From Haloferax litoreum (lineage in GTDB: Archaea; Halobacteriota; Halobacteria; Halobacteriales; Haloferacaceae): a DNA stretch of 64,000 nt. The translations under genes were made by a program, and so were the position numbers. Shown one piece after another: positions 56,323-64,000 of this stretch. The DNA lies in assembly GCF_009674605.1 (NCBI RefSeq), contig NZ_WKJO01000001.1, forward strand, positions 682,001 through 746,000. The letters run 5' to 3'. Each line of letters starts with the position of its first letter. The first letter of the stretch is position 1. Below the pieces are notes generated by a model. The model was given only the letters and a program-made list of their open reading frames with translations, had not been told where the DNA came from and made no database searches.

Positions 56323-57165
56323 ATGGAATACCTGGAGCGCCGGGTCACGATGGTAAACGACCGCCTCGAGGAGGTCGTCTCGGCGGTCGAACCGTCGGAA
56401 CTCGCCGACCAACTCGACCACGTCGCTCTGGCGGGAGGTAAGCGCGTCCGCCCTGCTGTGACCATTCTCGCCTGTGAGGCCGTCGGGGGTGCCCCCGAAG
56501 ACGCCGTCGACTTCGCGGTCGGCGTGGAACTCGTCCACAACGCGTCACTCGTCATCGACGACATCATCGACCGGTCCGACATCCGCCGCGGGACGCCGAG
56601 CGCGTGGTCCGAATACGGCTACGGCCCCGCCATCATCGCCTCGGACGGCCTGCTCGGAGAGGCGTTCGCCCTCCTCTCGTCGAGCGACCGAGCGACCCGC
56701 ATCGTCGCCGAATCGATGGTCGAACTCGGAGAGGGCGAAGCGACCGAACTCGTCGCTATCCCGTCGAACGAAGAAGAGTACATGGAACTCGCCCGGCGAA
56801 AGACGGGCGCGTTGTTCCGCGCCGCCGCCGAACTGGGTGCTGTCGCCGCCGGTGGCGACGCACAGGTCGTCGAGGCCTTCGGTGACTACGCAGAACGCGT
56901 CGGTGTCGCCTTCCAGATTCGAGACGACGTACTCGACGCCACGGCAGACGCCGAAGAACTGGGGAAGCCGACCGGGCAGGACGCCGAGATGGGTCGCCCG
57001 TCGCTCGTACAGGTGACGGAACTCACGCCCGAGGACGCGAACCAGCGCGCTCGGAAACAGGCTGACGACGCGCTCAGCGCGCTCGAATCCTCCGGCGTCG
57101 GTGACTCGGAGTCGTTGGAGTACCTCCGCGACTTGGCGCAGTTCGTCGTCGTTCGCGAGAGCTAA
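56323..57165 (+). CDS. idsA: polyprenyl (geranylgeranyl) diphosphate synthase
   Basis: This makes the isoprenoid chains for archaeal lipids or quinones. The 280-residue protein has the two Asp-rich motifs, DDIIDRSD near residue 80 and QIRDDVLD near 200, plus GGKRVRP near the N-terminus. Length and motif spacing suit a short-chain (C15-C25) synthase. The chain length cannot be read from the sequence. ATG 56323 is preferred; the frame runs to 56062 but that part is Arg/Ser-rich. Confidence 0.9.
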   Translation: MEYLERRVTMVNDRLEEVVSAVEPSELADQLDHVALAGGKRVRPAVTILACEAVGGAPEDAVDFAVGVELVHNASLVIDDIIDRSDIRRGTPSAWSEYGYGPAIIASDGLLGEAFALLSSSDRATRIVAESMVELGEGEATELVAIPSNEEEYMELARRKTGALFRAAAELGAVAAGGDAQVVEAFGDYAERVGVAFQIRDDVLDATADAEELGKPTGQDAEMGRPSLVQVTELTPEDANQRARKQADDALSALESSGVGDSESLEYLRDLAQFVVVRES

Positions 57166-57206
57166 TCGGAGTCGTCGTTCGCGTCGGAAAACTCGCGGTC
57201 TCTTCC

Positions 57207-58334
57207 TCAGGCCGGTTGCTCGCCGTCGGGCGTCGTCGGGAACCGGGACTCGGCCACTGCGAACGTGAGCGTACTCAGCACACCGAGGAGCGTGCCGACG
57301 GTGAGTGCGACGGCGAGGCCGGTGAGGTAGAACTTCTGGACGCCGACGACGCCCTCCGGGAGGAAGAACCCGGAGAGTGCGTAGAGGACGATGGCGATAG
57401 CGGCCACGTAGAACGGCGCGTTGAGGTAGCGCCATTTGAACCGGTCGTGGAGGTACTCGTCGGTCACTTGCCCGAGACTGCTCGTGATACCGGCGGCGGC
57501 GAACCACTCGACAGCACCGTGGACGAGTGCAGCGAGGACGAGTCCCGCGGGTGGGTTGCCACCGACACTCTCTGTGACGGTCTGGAGGAGTTCGATACCG
57601 CGAACCCCACCAACGACGAGGAGTGCCGCGGCCGCGACGTAGGTGATGATGGTGACACGGCCTGCGTAGAGGACGTTCCGGGCACGATTCGCCGCTTCGT
57701 CGACGGCGGTTTCGAGGCCGAGGCCGCGAAACAGGGTGTAGAGGCCGAGCAGCGCCGAGATGAGCCCCAAGACGACGGCACCGGGCACGTCGAAGAGACT
57801 CGCGATGGTGACGAAGGGGTAGATGAGGAGCAAGATACCGAGTGGGACGAGAATCGTCCCGCGCGTCTCGGGGTCGGCGAGTACCTGCTTCATCGTGTAG
57901 TACATCGATTCGAGGTTCTGCGCCTGCCTGACGACGACGCGGCGAACGCCGTCGATAGGAACCCGTGAACGGATGACCGGGAGGACCGATTCGTCCTGTG
58001 CGCCGTCGGAGATGACGATGGCGTGGATGGACTCGGCGGTCGAGATACTGGCGAGGACGGTGTCTATCTCCTCGCCGATGGCCCGATTCGCCTTCACATC
58101 GCTTCCATCGACGCCCGTGACGGCGGCGACTTCGACCTCTTCGTCTTCTTCTTCGAGGAGTTGGTCGTGGACGCGGATTCCCTGAAACAGGACGTTCACG
58201 TCAGAGTCCTCTGGGTCGGCGGTAGCGAGTGCCACTGCCGCGTCCTCGACGTTCTGTCGGCCGACGACTGGGGTCGAGAGTCCCGTCTTCCGGCCAAGGT
58301 CGTCGTCGAGGTCGACACAGAGGACCAAGAGCAT
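57207..58334 (-). CDS. DUF373 family membrane protein
   Basis: This 375-residue protein starts with a cytosolic domain LVLCVDLDDDLGRKTGL (residues 2-18 acidic, conserved) and AIVISDGAQDESVLPVI near residue 108. About seven membrane helices follow between residues 165 and 365. That structure is the archaeal DUF373 family. Function is unknown. It is convergent with idsA. ATG 58334 is the natural start. Confidence 0.88.
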   Translation of the reverse strand: MLLVLCVDLDDDLGRKTGLSTPVVGRQNVEDAAVALATADPEDSDVNVLFQGIRVHDQLLEEEDEEVEVAAVTGVDGSDVKANRAIGEEIDTVLASISTAESIHAIVISDGAQDESVLPVIRSRVPIDGVRRVVVRQAQNLESMYYTMKQVLADPETRGTILVPLGILLLIYPFVTIASLFDVPGAVVLGLISALLGLYTLFRGLGLETAVDEAANRARNVLYAGRVTIITYVAAAALLVVGGVRGIELLQTVTESVGGNPPAGLVLAALVHGAVEWFAAAGITSSLGQVTDEYLHDRFKWRYLNAPFYVAAIAIVLYALSGFFLPEGVVGVQKFYLTGLAVALTVGTLLGVLSTLTFAVAESRFPTTPDGEQPA

Positions 58335-58433
58335 CGTTGGTTCCTATGCCATGGGGATATATCTGTTTTCGGGGGCGCGGTCAGTGAGTCGTGGTCCGTC
58401 GGTCAGCGCCCACCGACACCGCCCGAACGAGTG

Positions 58434-60392
58434 TCACGCCGAACCCTCGGAGTCACCGACGGTATCGAAGAGTATCTCGAACCGTGCACCGCCGGTGTCG
58501 CTCTCGGCGGTTCGGATAAGCCACCCGTGCGTGTGGACGATTTGCCGGACGATACCGAGTCCGAGTCCACGCTCTCCGTCGTCTGTGGAACTCACGCCCG
58601 TGTCGAAGATATCGTCACGAACCGACTGGGGGATACCGGGGCCGTCGTCTTCGACGAAGAATCCGCGTCGCGACGGCAGTTGACCGATGCGAATCACGAG
58701 TCCTGTGCCGTTGGTCGACGCACCGTGTCCCACAGCGTCGTCGGAAAGATTCTGACGGCCTGTTGGGCCATGCTCGACAGCGTCATCGGGCTTCGGCCGA
58801 TTGCTCGTGGAAGCGTGTTCCACTGCGTTGCGAAAGAGGTTCTCGAAGAGGCGTTTCACCCGACTCTCGTCTGCTTCGACGACCGGCAGGTCGCTGATTT
58901 CGAGCCTGACGTTTTCAGTGCCCGACCGACTCATCTCCCATGCAACCGCTGCAGTGTCGGCTAACGCGACGGGAGACGTGTCGATGGCGACCTGTTCGTC
59001 GCACGCCATCGAACGAACGTCATCGATTACCTCTTCGATTCTGCGGTGGGCACGTTCGACGTGCTCGAAGTGGTCCAGGTTCCCGTCTTCGCGGGCGAGG
59101 CCGAGTCTCCCCTGTGCCACCGCCAGTGGGCCACGAATGTCGTGCGACAGGACACGAGCGAACGCTTCGAGGCGAGCGTTCTGTTGTGCGAGTTCCTGCT
59201 CGCGTCTGATTCGGTCCGTGAGGTCGGTCATCACGCCGAGCACGTTCGAGACAGTACCGTCTTCTGCGAACAGTGGGACTGCCCGTGCGGCGGCCCACCG
59301 GATGGTCTCAGTTCCTTCGGGGGAGAACCGAAACTCGAAGTCGTATCGCTCTTCGACGACGCCCGCCTCGATATCGGCGAACAACCCGTCTATCTCCCGT
59401 TCGAGTCGGTCCCTGTCGTCGACGTGGACGAGTTCGAGAAACGACAACGGGTTCTCGTAGAGTGCTGTGCGTGGACGTCCCCAGACCTCCTCGAACGTGT
59501 CGTTGATGTAGACGATGTCGAACGCGTCGGGTTCGGAGAGAAAGACCATGTCCGGCAGCGACGAGATGACCTGTCTGGTGACGCGTTCTGACCGTCTAAG
59601 TTCGCGTTCCGAGGCCAAGCGAGCAGTGACGTCCGTCGCCGAACCGACGATGACCTCCTCACCGCCGACCGTCACACGCCGACCGGAGACTTCCATCGAA
59701 ATCGGTCGACCATCACCAGACAGTACGTCGACGGTGTGCGCCATGGCGTCGACACTGCCGTGGTCTCTGGGGGCGATGCCTTCCTCGATTAGATGACGGT
59801 CCTCGTCGGCAACGAACTCGACGACTGGGCGGCCGAGAGCCTCGTCCGGGTCGTAGTCGAGGCGGTCGAGCAGGTAGTCGTTCGCGTACCTCAGACGGCC
59901 GTCTTGGACGACGTACAGTCCGACGAGTGATTGTTCGACGATGGCTTCGTACCACGAGTTCATTCTGTCGCGTTCCGCAGAGTGGCGTGCGTCCGAGACA
60001 GCATCTCGGATGCGGTTACGAAGCGTGTCGAGCGTCGCGTTCGAGTGATCTTTCGGAAGATATCCGGTCGCACCGGCGGCGGTGGCGTCACCCGCAATGG
60101 ATTCAGACCCGTGGCGAGTGAACAGGATGAACGGGAGGTTCGGGTGTTCTTCGCGGACCGTCCGAAGCACGTCGATGCCTGTGGTCTCGTCGAATTCGTA
60201 CTCCGAGACGACGCAATCGACCGTCGACTCGAAGACGCAGTCTACCGCCTTCGTCGGGGAACGAACGGTGTTCACGTGGATGTCTTCGGTTGCGCCGAGT
60301 ACCGCCGCCGTTGCTGCGGCGAACGCACTCTCGTCGTCGACCAGAAGGACGTGAATGGGAGCGTCTGCTTCACGGACGTCCCGAGGAGCCAT
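58434..60392 (-). CDS. hybrid sensor histidine kinase with receiver and two PAS domains
   Basis: This 652-residue cytosolic protein has, in order, a receiver (10-130), PAS (about 148-265), PAS (about 275-405), a HisKA helix with the phosphoaccepting His in LSHDIRGPL, and an HATPase domain (DDGPGIP and GLGLGIV). In the receiver the usual phosphoacceptor position reads SEYE, not SDYD, so Glu64 replaces Asp. The acidic pair (DD at 19-20) and the lysine in GYLPKD stay. A Pro/Asp-rich insertion (EHASTSNRPKPDD) splits the N box region. Signal and partner are unknown. Confidence 0.93.
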   Translation of the reverse strand: MAPRDVREADAPIHVLLVDDESAFAAATAAVLGATEDIHVNTVRSPTKAVDCVFESTVDCVVSEYEFDETTGIDVLRTVREEHPNLPFILFTRHGSESIAGDATAAGATGYLPKDHSNATLDTLRNRIRDAVSDARHSAERDRMNSWYEAIVEQSLVGLYVVQDGRLRYANDYLLDRLDYDPDEALGRPVVEFVADEDRHLIEEGIAPRDHGSVDAMAHTVDVLSGDGRPISMEVSGRRVTVGGEEVIVGSATDVTARLASERELRRSERVTRQVISSLPDMVFLSEPDAFDIVYINDTFEEVWGRPRTALYENPLSFLELVHVDDRDRLEREIDGLFADIEAGVVEERYDFEFRFSPEGTETIRWAAARAVPLFAEDGTVSNVLGVMTDLTDRIRREQELAQQNARLEAFARVLSHDIRGPLAVAQGRLGLAREDGNLDHFEHVERAHRRIEEVIDDVRSMACDEQVAIDTSPVALADTAAVAWEMSRSGTENVRLEISDLPVVEADESRVKRLFENLFRNAVEHASTSNRPKPDDAVEHGPTGRQNLSDDAVGHGASTNGTGLVIRIGQLPSRRGFFVEDDGPGIPQSVRDDIFDTGVSSTDDGERGLGLGIVRQIVHTHGWLIRTAESDTGGARFEILFDTVGDSEGSA

Positions 60393-60500
60393 ACTATAAT
60401 GTCAGGTTAATTGATAATAATCGTACCGCCGGATTTGGCCTCCTCGCCGGTCCAAGTCGGACGCCTTTTGACGATGCACCAAGTATACGCCTACAACTGA

Positions 60501-61496
60501 ATGATCTCGAAGGGTTGCGAACAGTGCGCCATGGGCGGAAAGATGGTGCTGTTCGTCTACGGGTACTGCGACCAGCGTGATTGTTTCTACTGCCCACTCG
60601 GCGAGAACCGCAAGAACGTGACCGACGTGTACGCGAACGAGCGACTCGTCGAGTCCGACGAGGACGTCATCGAGGAAGCAACGCGGATGGACGCCCTCGG
60701 GTCGTCCATCACCGGCGGCGAACCCCAAGAGGCGCTCGACAAGACCTGTCACTACATCTCGCTTCTCAAAGACGAGTTCGGCGAGGACCACCACATCCAC
60801 CTCTATACGGGTATCACGGGCGGGCGCGAGAACATGCGCCGCCTCGCCGAAGCGGGCCTCGACGAGATTCGCTTCCACCCGCCGCTCGAACTGTGGGGCG
60901 ACATGCACGGCACCGAGTGGGAAGACATCCTCTACATCGCCCGCGAAGAGGGTCTCACGCCGGCGTTCGAGATTCCGGGCATCCGTGCCGAACCGGAGTT
61001 CCTCGAATTCCTCGACGAGGGTGCCGCGGAGTTCTGCAACATCAACGAGTTCGAGATGTCCGACGGGAACTACCGCCGGATGCAACAGAAGGGCTACGAA
61101 CTCCAAGAAGGCCACATGTCGGCCGTCGACGGCTCGAAGCAGGCTATCCTCGACGAGATGGGCGACCACGAGCGGGTCTACTTCTGTACGTCTGTCTTCA
61201 AAGACGCCGCCCAGCACCGCAACCGCCTGAAGCGGATGGCACAGAACCTGAGCCGACCGTTCGACGAGGTGACCGACGACGGGACACTCGTCTACGGAAA
61301 GACCTACACCCCGGCCGAACGCTTCATCGAACTCGGCGTCCCCGACGAGTTCTACACCATCAAGTCGAACCACGTCGAAGTCGCGTGGTGGTTGCTCGAA
61401 GAGATGATAGAAGACGGTGACGTCGACGACGGCGAAATCGTCGAGCAGTACCCGACGTACGACGGAACAGTGGTCGAACGAACGCCACTGGCGTAG
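60501..61496 (+). CDS. radical SAM protein with CX4CX2C cluster motif (COG2108-like)
   Basis: This 331-residue enzyme starts with a CEQC pair (residues 6 and 9), then KMVLFVYGYC. The iron-sulphur site is C23-x4-C28-x2-C31 rather than the usual CX3CX2C. TGGEPQ marks the SAM motif, and the barrel ends near CNINEFEMSDGNYRR. It resembles the archaeal COG2108 group, related to pyruvate-formate-lyase activases; the substrate is unknown. AGTATACGCC about 25 nt upstream makes a leaderless start likely. It is the last gene before the mobile element. Confidence 0.87.
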   Translation: MISKGCEQCAMGGKMVLFVYGYCDQRDCFYCPLGENRKNVTDVYANERLVESDEDVIEEATRMDALGSSITGGEPQEALDKTCHYISLLKDEFGEDHHIHLYTGITGGRENMRRLAEAGLDEIRFHPPLELWGDMHGTEWEDILYIAREEGLTPAFEIPGIRAEPEFLEFLDEGAAEFCNINEFEMSDGNYRRMQQKGYELQEGHMSAVDGSKQAILDEMGDHERVYFCTSVFKDAAQHRNRLKRMAQNLSRPFDEVTDDGTLVYGKTYTPAERFIELGVPDEFYTIKSNHVEVAWWLLEEMIEDGDVDDGEIVEQYPTYDGTVVERTPLA

Positions 61497-61519
61497 AGGC
61501 TGTCGTTTCCTTCCCCTAG

Positions 61520-61998
61520 CTCTGTTGAAATCCTCAGTCAGTGATAGTTCGTTAGAGTCGTGCTGAATACAGGGCGCGAGTCGGTTAGGGGAGACTGATT
61601 ACAAAACGAACTGCTGAATTGTTCGTTGCAGGTAGGTTGATAATCGGATGCCCAGTACAAATGTAATATGCTTGAATCGTCATTTGCTCGTTTTGTGACG
61701 ACCGTTCTGGGTGTCCTTTTCTTTGCACAATTGATAGACGGACTGTTCATCCCGCCTGACCCGTTCTCGCAGTTGCTCTTCATCGGCCCAGTGATGATTG
61801 TGACTCTTCCGGTTGCGTACTACCTGAGTTACCGAGGCGGGTACGAGCGACTGGCAACACGTGTGGTTTGGTGAATTTCCCACACTCAATCTCGGGGGAG
61901 TAAGCCGAACCAGCTTGAATACAACAGCAGGGATTTGCCGAATACAGCCTCTGTCTGTGTCACGCACTTCCTCTCAAGGTCTGAGGGATTCAACAGAG
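61520..61998. mobile_element. short inverted-repeat-bounded element (MITE-like)
   Basis: CTCTGTTGAAATCCTCAG (61520-61537) and, in reverse, CTGAGGGATTCAACAGAG (61981-61998) match at 16 of 18 positions as terminal inverted repeats. The 479-bp interior is more A/T-rich than the surroundings and carries GCTGAATACAGGGCGCGAG, which I associate with haloarchaeal IS ends. No transposase gene is present. No clean target duplication is visible. It carries one tiny membrane protein gene. Confidence 0.6.
61668..61874 (+). CDS. 68-residue membrane protein inside the inverted-repeat element
   Basis: The protein has two helices (about residues 8-26 and 34-55) with a PPDPF loop between, and a polar C-terminus YRGGYERLATRVVW. 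No family is confidently recognised. Unlike neighbouring genes it has less GC-rich codons (TTTGCTCGTTTTGTG at the start), in line with the surrounding mobile element. It may be a real passenger gene or a chance frame. Confidence 0.55.
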   Translation: MLESSFARFVTTVLGVLFFAQLIDGLFIPPDPFSQLLFIGPVMIVTLPVAYYLSYRGGYERLATRVVW

Positions 61999-62023
61999 TG
62001 CCTCCCCTCTCGTTTCTTCTCGT

Positions 62024-62692
62024 CTATCTCCGTCGCCCTCGCGTGAGCGCGACGAACAGACTCGGTGCCACCACGAGCGACGCAGCGGCCGCTGTCGTCG
62101 CATCGAGCGGCAATCGCATCGCGAGGCCGAACACCGCGACTGAGAGACCGAGGAGGACGCCGGCGACGATGCCGATGCGTTGCTGTCGGTACGTCGGACG
62201 GAAGCCACGAGCGTCGGCGTAGAGCGCCCCCGAGAGACCAATCACGAGACCGAGAACCGCACTGAGTGTTTCGAGCAGTGGTGCGAACGCGAGGAACGTC
62301 GCGCCGACAGCAACAGCAGCGACGAGGGTCTGCATCGGTGACAGCGGGTTCACGCCGGCACCGAATCGAGTGGCGTAGGCGGCCGGCGGCAACACGACCA
62401 CAGTCGCCGCCAGTAGTGCTGGAACGAGACCGACAGACGGGCGTTCGAGGAGGGCAGCACCCATGGTAACCACGCCGAGTGCGACGCCGATGCCGAGGAT
62501 GACCCTCGGTGGGAGCGCCTCTGTCGGGCCGTCCGACCGAACGATACCGAACGCGACGAACGGGTAGCAGACGACGACACCGAACAAGAGCGGGCGGAAC
62601 AAGGCACCGGTCAGAACTGCGGCGGAGACAGTCGCAGAGAGTCCGAGGAAGACGCCGATGAGGAGTGCGAACTCGGGGACACGTTCGGCCAT
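62024..62692 (-). CDS. multi-helix membrane protein of unknown function
   Basis: This 222-residue protein has about eight membrane helices. No charged catalytic residues are conserved in a way I know; the only polar loops are SDGPTEALPPR (about 54-64) and DARGFRPTYRQQR (about 165-177). It starts at ATG 62692. The gene is divergent from the TRAM gene, with a 90-bp shared promoter region. No homologue family named. Confidence 0.7.
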   Translation of the reverse strand: MAERVPEFALLIGVFLGLSATVSAAVLTGALFRPLLFGVVVCYPFVAFGIVRSDGPTEALPPRVILGIGVALGVVTMGAALLERPSVGLVPALLAATVVVLPPAAYATRFGAGVNPLSPMQTLVAAVAVGATFLAFAPLLETLSAVLGLVIGLSGALYADARGFRPTYRQQRIGIVAGVLLGLSVAVFGLAMRLPLDATTAAAASLVVAPSLFVALTRGRRR

Positions 62693-62782
62693 GGTTCGGG
62701 GTTCGGGTGGGCGGCAGAAAGCGTTTCGACGGGTGACGGCCTACCCGCAAGCGTTTAGACTACCCCTCGTGTACCTCCGCCC

Positions 62783-63250
62783 ATGTCGGACTGTCCACTC
62801 GCGGACGAGTGCCCCAGTTTCTCGGAACGAATCGCCGGGATGGGGTGCCAATACTACGGCGACCGTGGCGGTGCAGAGTGGTGTGACCACTACGAGCGGC
62901 CCATCTACGAACTGAAGCAACAACCCGTCAAACCGGGCGAGGAAGTCGTCGTCACCGTGGAGGACATCCACGAGAGCGGTGCTGGTGTCGGGCGAACCGA
63001 AGACGGGTTCATCGTCTTCGTCGACGGCCTGCTGCCGGAGGCGCGGGCAATCGTCCGAATCGACCAGGTCAAAGGAAGTCACGCTCGCGCGAAGAAAATC
63101 GTCGAGAGGCTTCCGCTCGACCCCGACGCGGACGAAGCGGAGGGCGAGACCAGCGAGGAAAGCCCCGCTGATCCAACAGAGTCGAAGAAGCGCTCGAAAC
63201 CCAAGCGACCCGAAGCACTTGGGAGCAGAGACAACTTCTGGGGCGAGTAG
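62783..63250 (+). CDS. TRAM-domain RNA-binding protein
   Basis: This 155-residue protein begins with a Cys-rich segment (CPLADECPSF, GMGCQYYG, WCDHY) that may bind zinc or iron-sulphur. It is followed by a TRAM beta-barrel (residues 50-108: GEEVVVTVEDIHESGAGVGR, then FVDGLLPEARAIVRIDQVKG). The tail is acidic then Lys-rich. Small TRAM proteins bind RNA and act as chaperones in archaea. The next gene, Tfx, follows 76 nt later. Confidence 0.88.
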   Translation: MSDCPLADECPSFSERIAGMGCQYYGDRGGAEWCDHYERPIYELKQQPVKPGEEVVVTVEDIHESGAGVGRTEDGFIVFVDGLLPEARAIVRIDQVKGSHARAKKIVERLPLDPDADEAEGETSEESPADPTESKKRSKPKRPEALGSRDNFWGE

Positions 63251-63326
63251 CGGTACCTCGCTGCCGCGGCCCAATGGACAGTCAGCCTGCTGTATCTTTT
63301 TTCACCCCGGAAGCATATCCCGTGGT

Positions 63327-63821
63327 ATGAGCGACGCTGGACACGACGACGAGACGGTCCCCGACGTAGACGAACTGCTCGACGCGGCAGGGTTCGACCC
63401 CGAGCGGAGCGTTCTCACCCGCCGTCAGGCCGAAGTCCTCGCACTCCGCGAGCAGGGAGTGCGCCAGTCGACCATCGCCGACCACCTCGGAACCTCGCGT
63501 GCGAACGTCTCCAGCGTCGAAGCGAGCGCCCGCGCCAACGTCGAGAAGGCCCACGAGACGGTTACGTTCGTGGACGCACTCACCGCCCCCGTCCGCATCG
63601 AAGTGCCCGCCGGGAGCGACCTCTACGACGTTCCGAAGCAGGTCTACGACGCCTGCGACGAGGCAGGTGTCAAGGTCAACCAGACAGCCCCCGACCTGAT
63701 GAAAATCGTCTCTGACGCCGCCGGTGAGGCCGTGAAAGGCCGGGAAATCAAAGAACCGCTCTTCGTCGGCGTCACGAGTGACGGACGGGTTCGTGTCCGT
63801 CGGCACGCAGACGGGGTCTGA
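63327..63821 (+). CDS. Tfx-family DNA-binding protein
   Basis: This 164-residue protein has an N-terminal sigma/LuxR-like helix-turn-helix (about 29-70: VLTRRQAEVLALREQGVR, then IADHLGTSRANVSSVE). A C-terminal regulatory domain follows. It is named after Tfx of Methanothermobacter, which binds the fmd promoter of molybdenum formylmethanofuran dehydrogenase. Targets here are unknown. ATG 63327 with TGTATCTTTTTTC upstream gives a probable promoter. Confidence 0.9.
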   Translation: MSDAGHDDETVPDVDELLDAAGFDPERSVLTRRQAEVLALREQGVRQSTIADHLGTSRANVSSVEASARANVEKAHETVTFVDALTAPVRIEVPAGSDLYDVPKQVYDACDEAGVKVNQTAPDLMKIVSDAAGEAVKGREIKEPLFVGVTSDGRVRVRRHADGV

Positions 63822-63914
63822 CGACTGTCGTGGGCGCGGGAGGCGAGGTACCCTCGAACCACCTGCCCACCCGCCCACCGTACGTTTTTGCTCGCGGCGG
63901 GCGTCGCGTCCCAC

Positions 63915-64000
63915 ATGGACCTCGGAATCGACGGTGACACGGCGATTGTGACGGCGAGTTCGGCCGGTCTCGGGCGCGCGAGTGCCGAAGCACTCGCGTC
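63915..64000 (+). CDS. short-chain dehydrogenase/reductase, N-terminal fragment
   Basis: Only 28 codons are inside the window. MDLGIDGDTAIVTASSAGLGRA has the TGxxxGxG-like cofactor motif (ASSAGLGR) of the classical SDR family, so it probably binds NAD(P)H. The gene continues past the right edge, so substrate and length cannot be judged. The start at 63915 follows GTACGTTTTTGC, a possible promoter. Confidence 0.75.
   Translation, partial: MDLGIDGDTAIVTASSAGLGRASAEALA

Overview
The window looks like the main chromosome of a haloarchaeon close to Haloferax. Reasons are the high GC with strong GC3 bias, very acidic proteins, leaderless-type promoters (TATA-like boxes 25-35 nt before start codons), split archaeal RNA polymerase genes, an A-type ATP synthase, and a gene order that matches what I remember of the Haloferax volcanii rpo / pyrE2 / minD4 / atp neighbourhood, read in reverse. 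No database was searched, so species and orthology are inferences from family knowledge. Almost all of it is core housekeeping sequence. Clear mobile DNA is limited to one short inverted-repeat-bounded element near 61.5-62.0 kb and a degenerate tRNA-tail copy near 16.0 kb.

Layout. 0-1.6 kb: homoserine dehydrogenase with an overlapping ACT-domain gene. 1.9-15.5 kb: the archaeal transcription/translation cluster on the minus strand (rpoH, rpoB2, rpoB1, rpoA1, rpoA2, nusA, then a MscS channel, rps12, rps7, a divergent HExxH protein, and aEF-2). 15.8-22 kb: two identical tRNA-Asp genes, a DUF952 protein, a CrcB pair with a HerA-like ATPase, TiaS (tRNA-Ile2 agmatidine synthesis), a COG1395-type HTH regulator and small redox or unknown proteins. 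22-26.6 kb: a nucleobase block of two NCS2 permeases, an HTH-phosphoribosyltransferase regulator and PyrE2. 26.7-35.2 kb: CarS (archaeal lipid), proline dehydrogenase, IlvE, riboflavin genes ribB and rbkR, a small zinc protein and argS. 35.2-39.1 kb: a MinD4-like ATPase with a long acidic tail, release factor aRF1 and small proteins. 39.2-50.2 kb: the A-type ATP synthase genes H-I-K-E-C-F-A-B, then a LOV-domain Bat-like regulator, then D. 50.4-64 kb: a VTE3-like quinone methyltransferase, pilin-like and secreted proteins, a membrane-anchored winged-helix protein, EtfBA, a prenyl synthase, DUF373, a hybrid sensor kinase, an unusual radical SAM protein, the mobile-element remnant, TRAM and Tfx proteins, and the start of a short-chain dehydrogenase.

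Most noteworthy. (1) A LOV photosensory domain with its photoactive cysteine lies in a Bat-type regulator between the ATP synthase B and D genes, suggesting light or redox control near the energy genes. (2) Two purine-type permeases, an HTH-PRTase regulator and PyrE2 share a GTTCGTGC motif, suggesting a nucleobase regulon. (3) The riboflavin kinase/regulator gene is preceded by a perfect 10-bp direct repeat. (4) A 16-of-18 inverted repeat bounds a 479-bp element carrying a tiny membrane protein gene. (5) A 43-bp copy of the etfA 3' end lies just after that gene. (6) A sensor kinase receiver has Glu in place of its phosphoacceptor Asp, and a radical SAM protein has CX4CX2C spacing.
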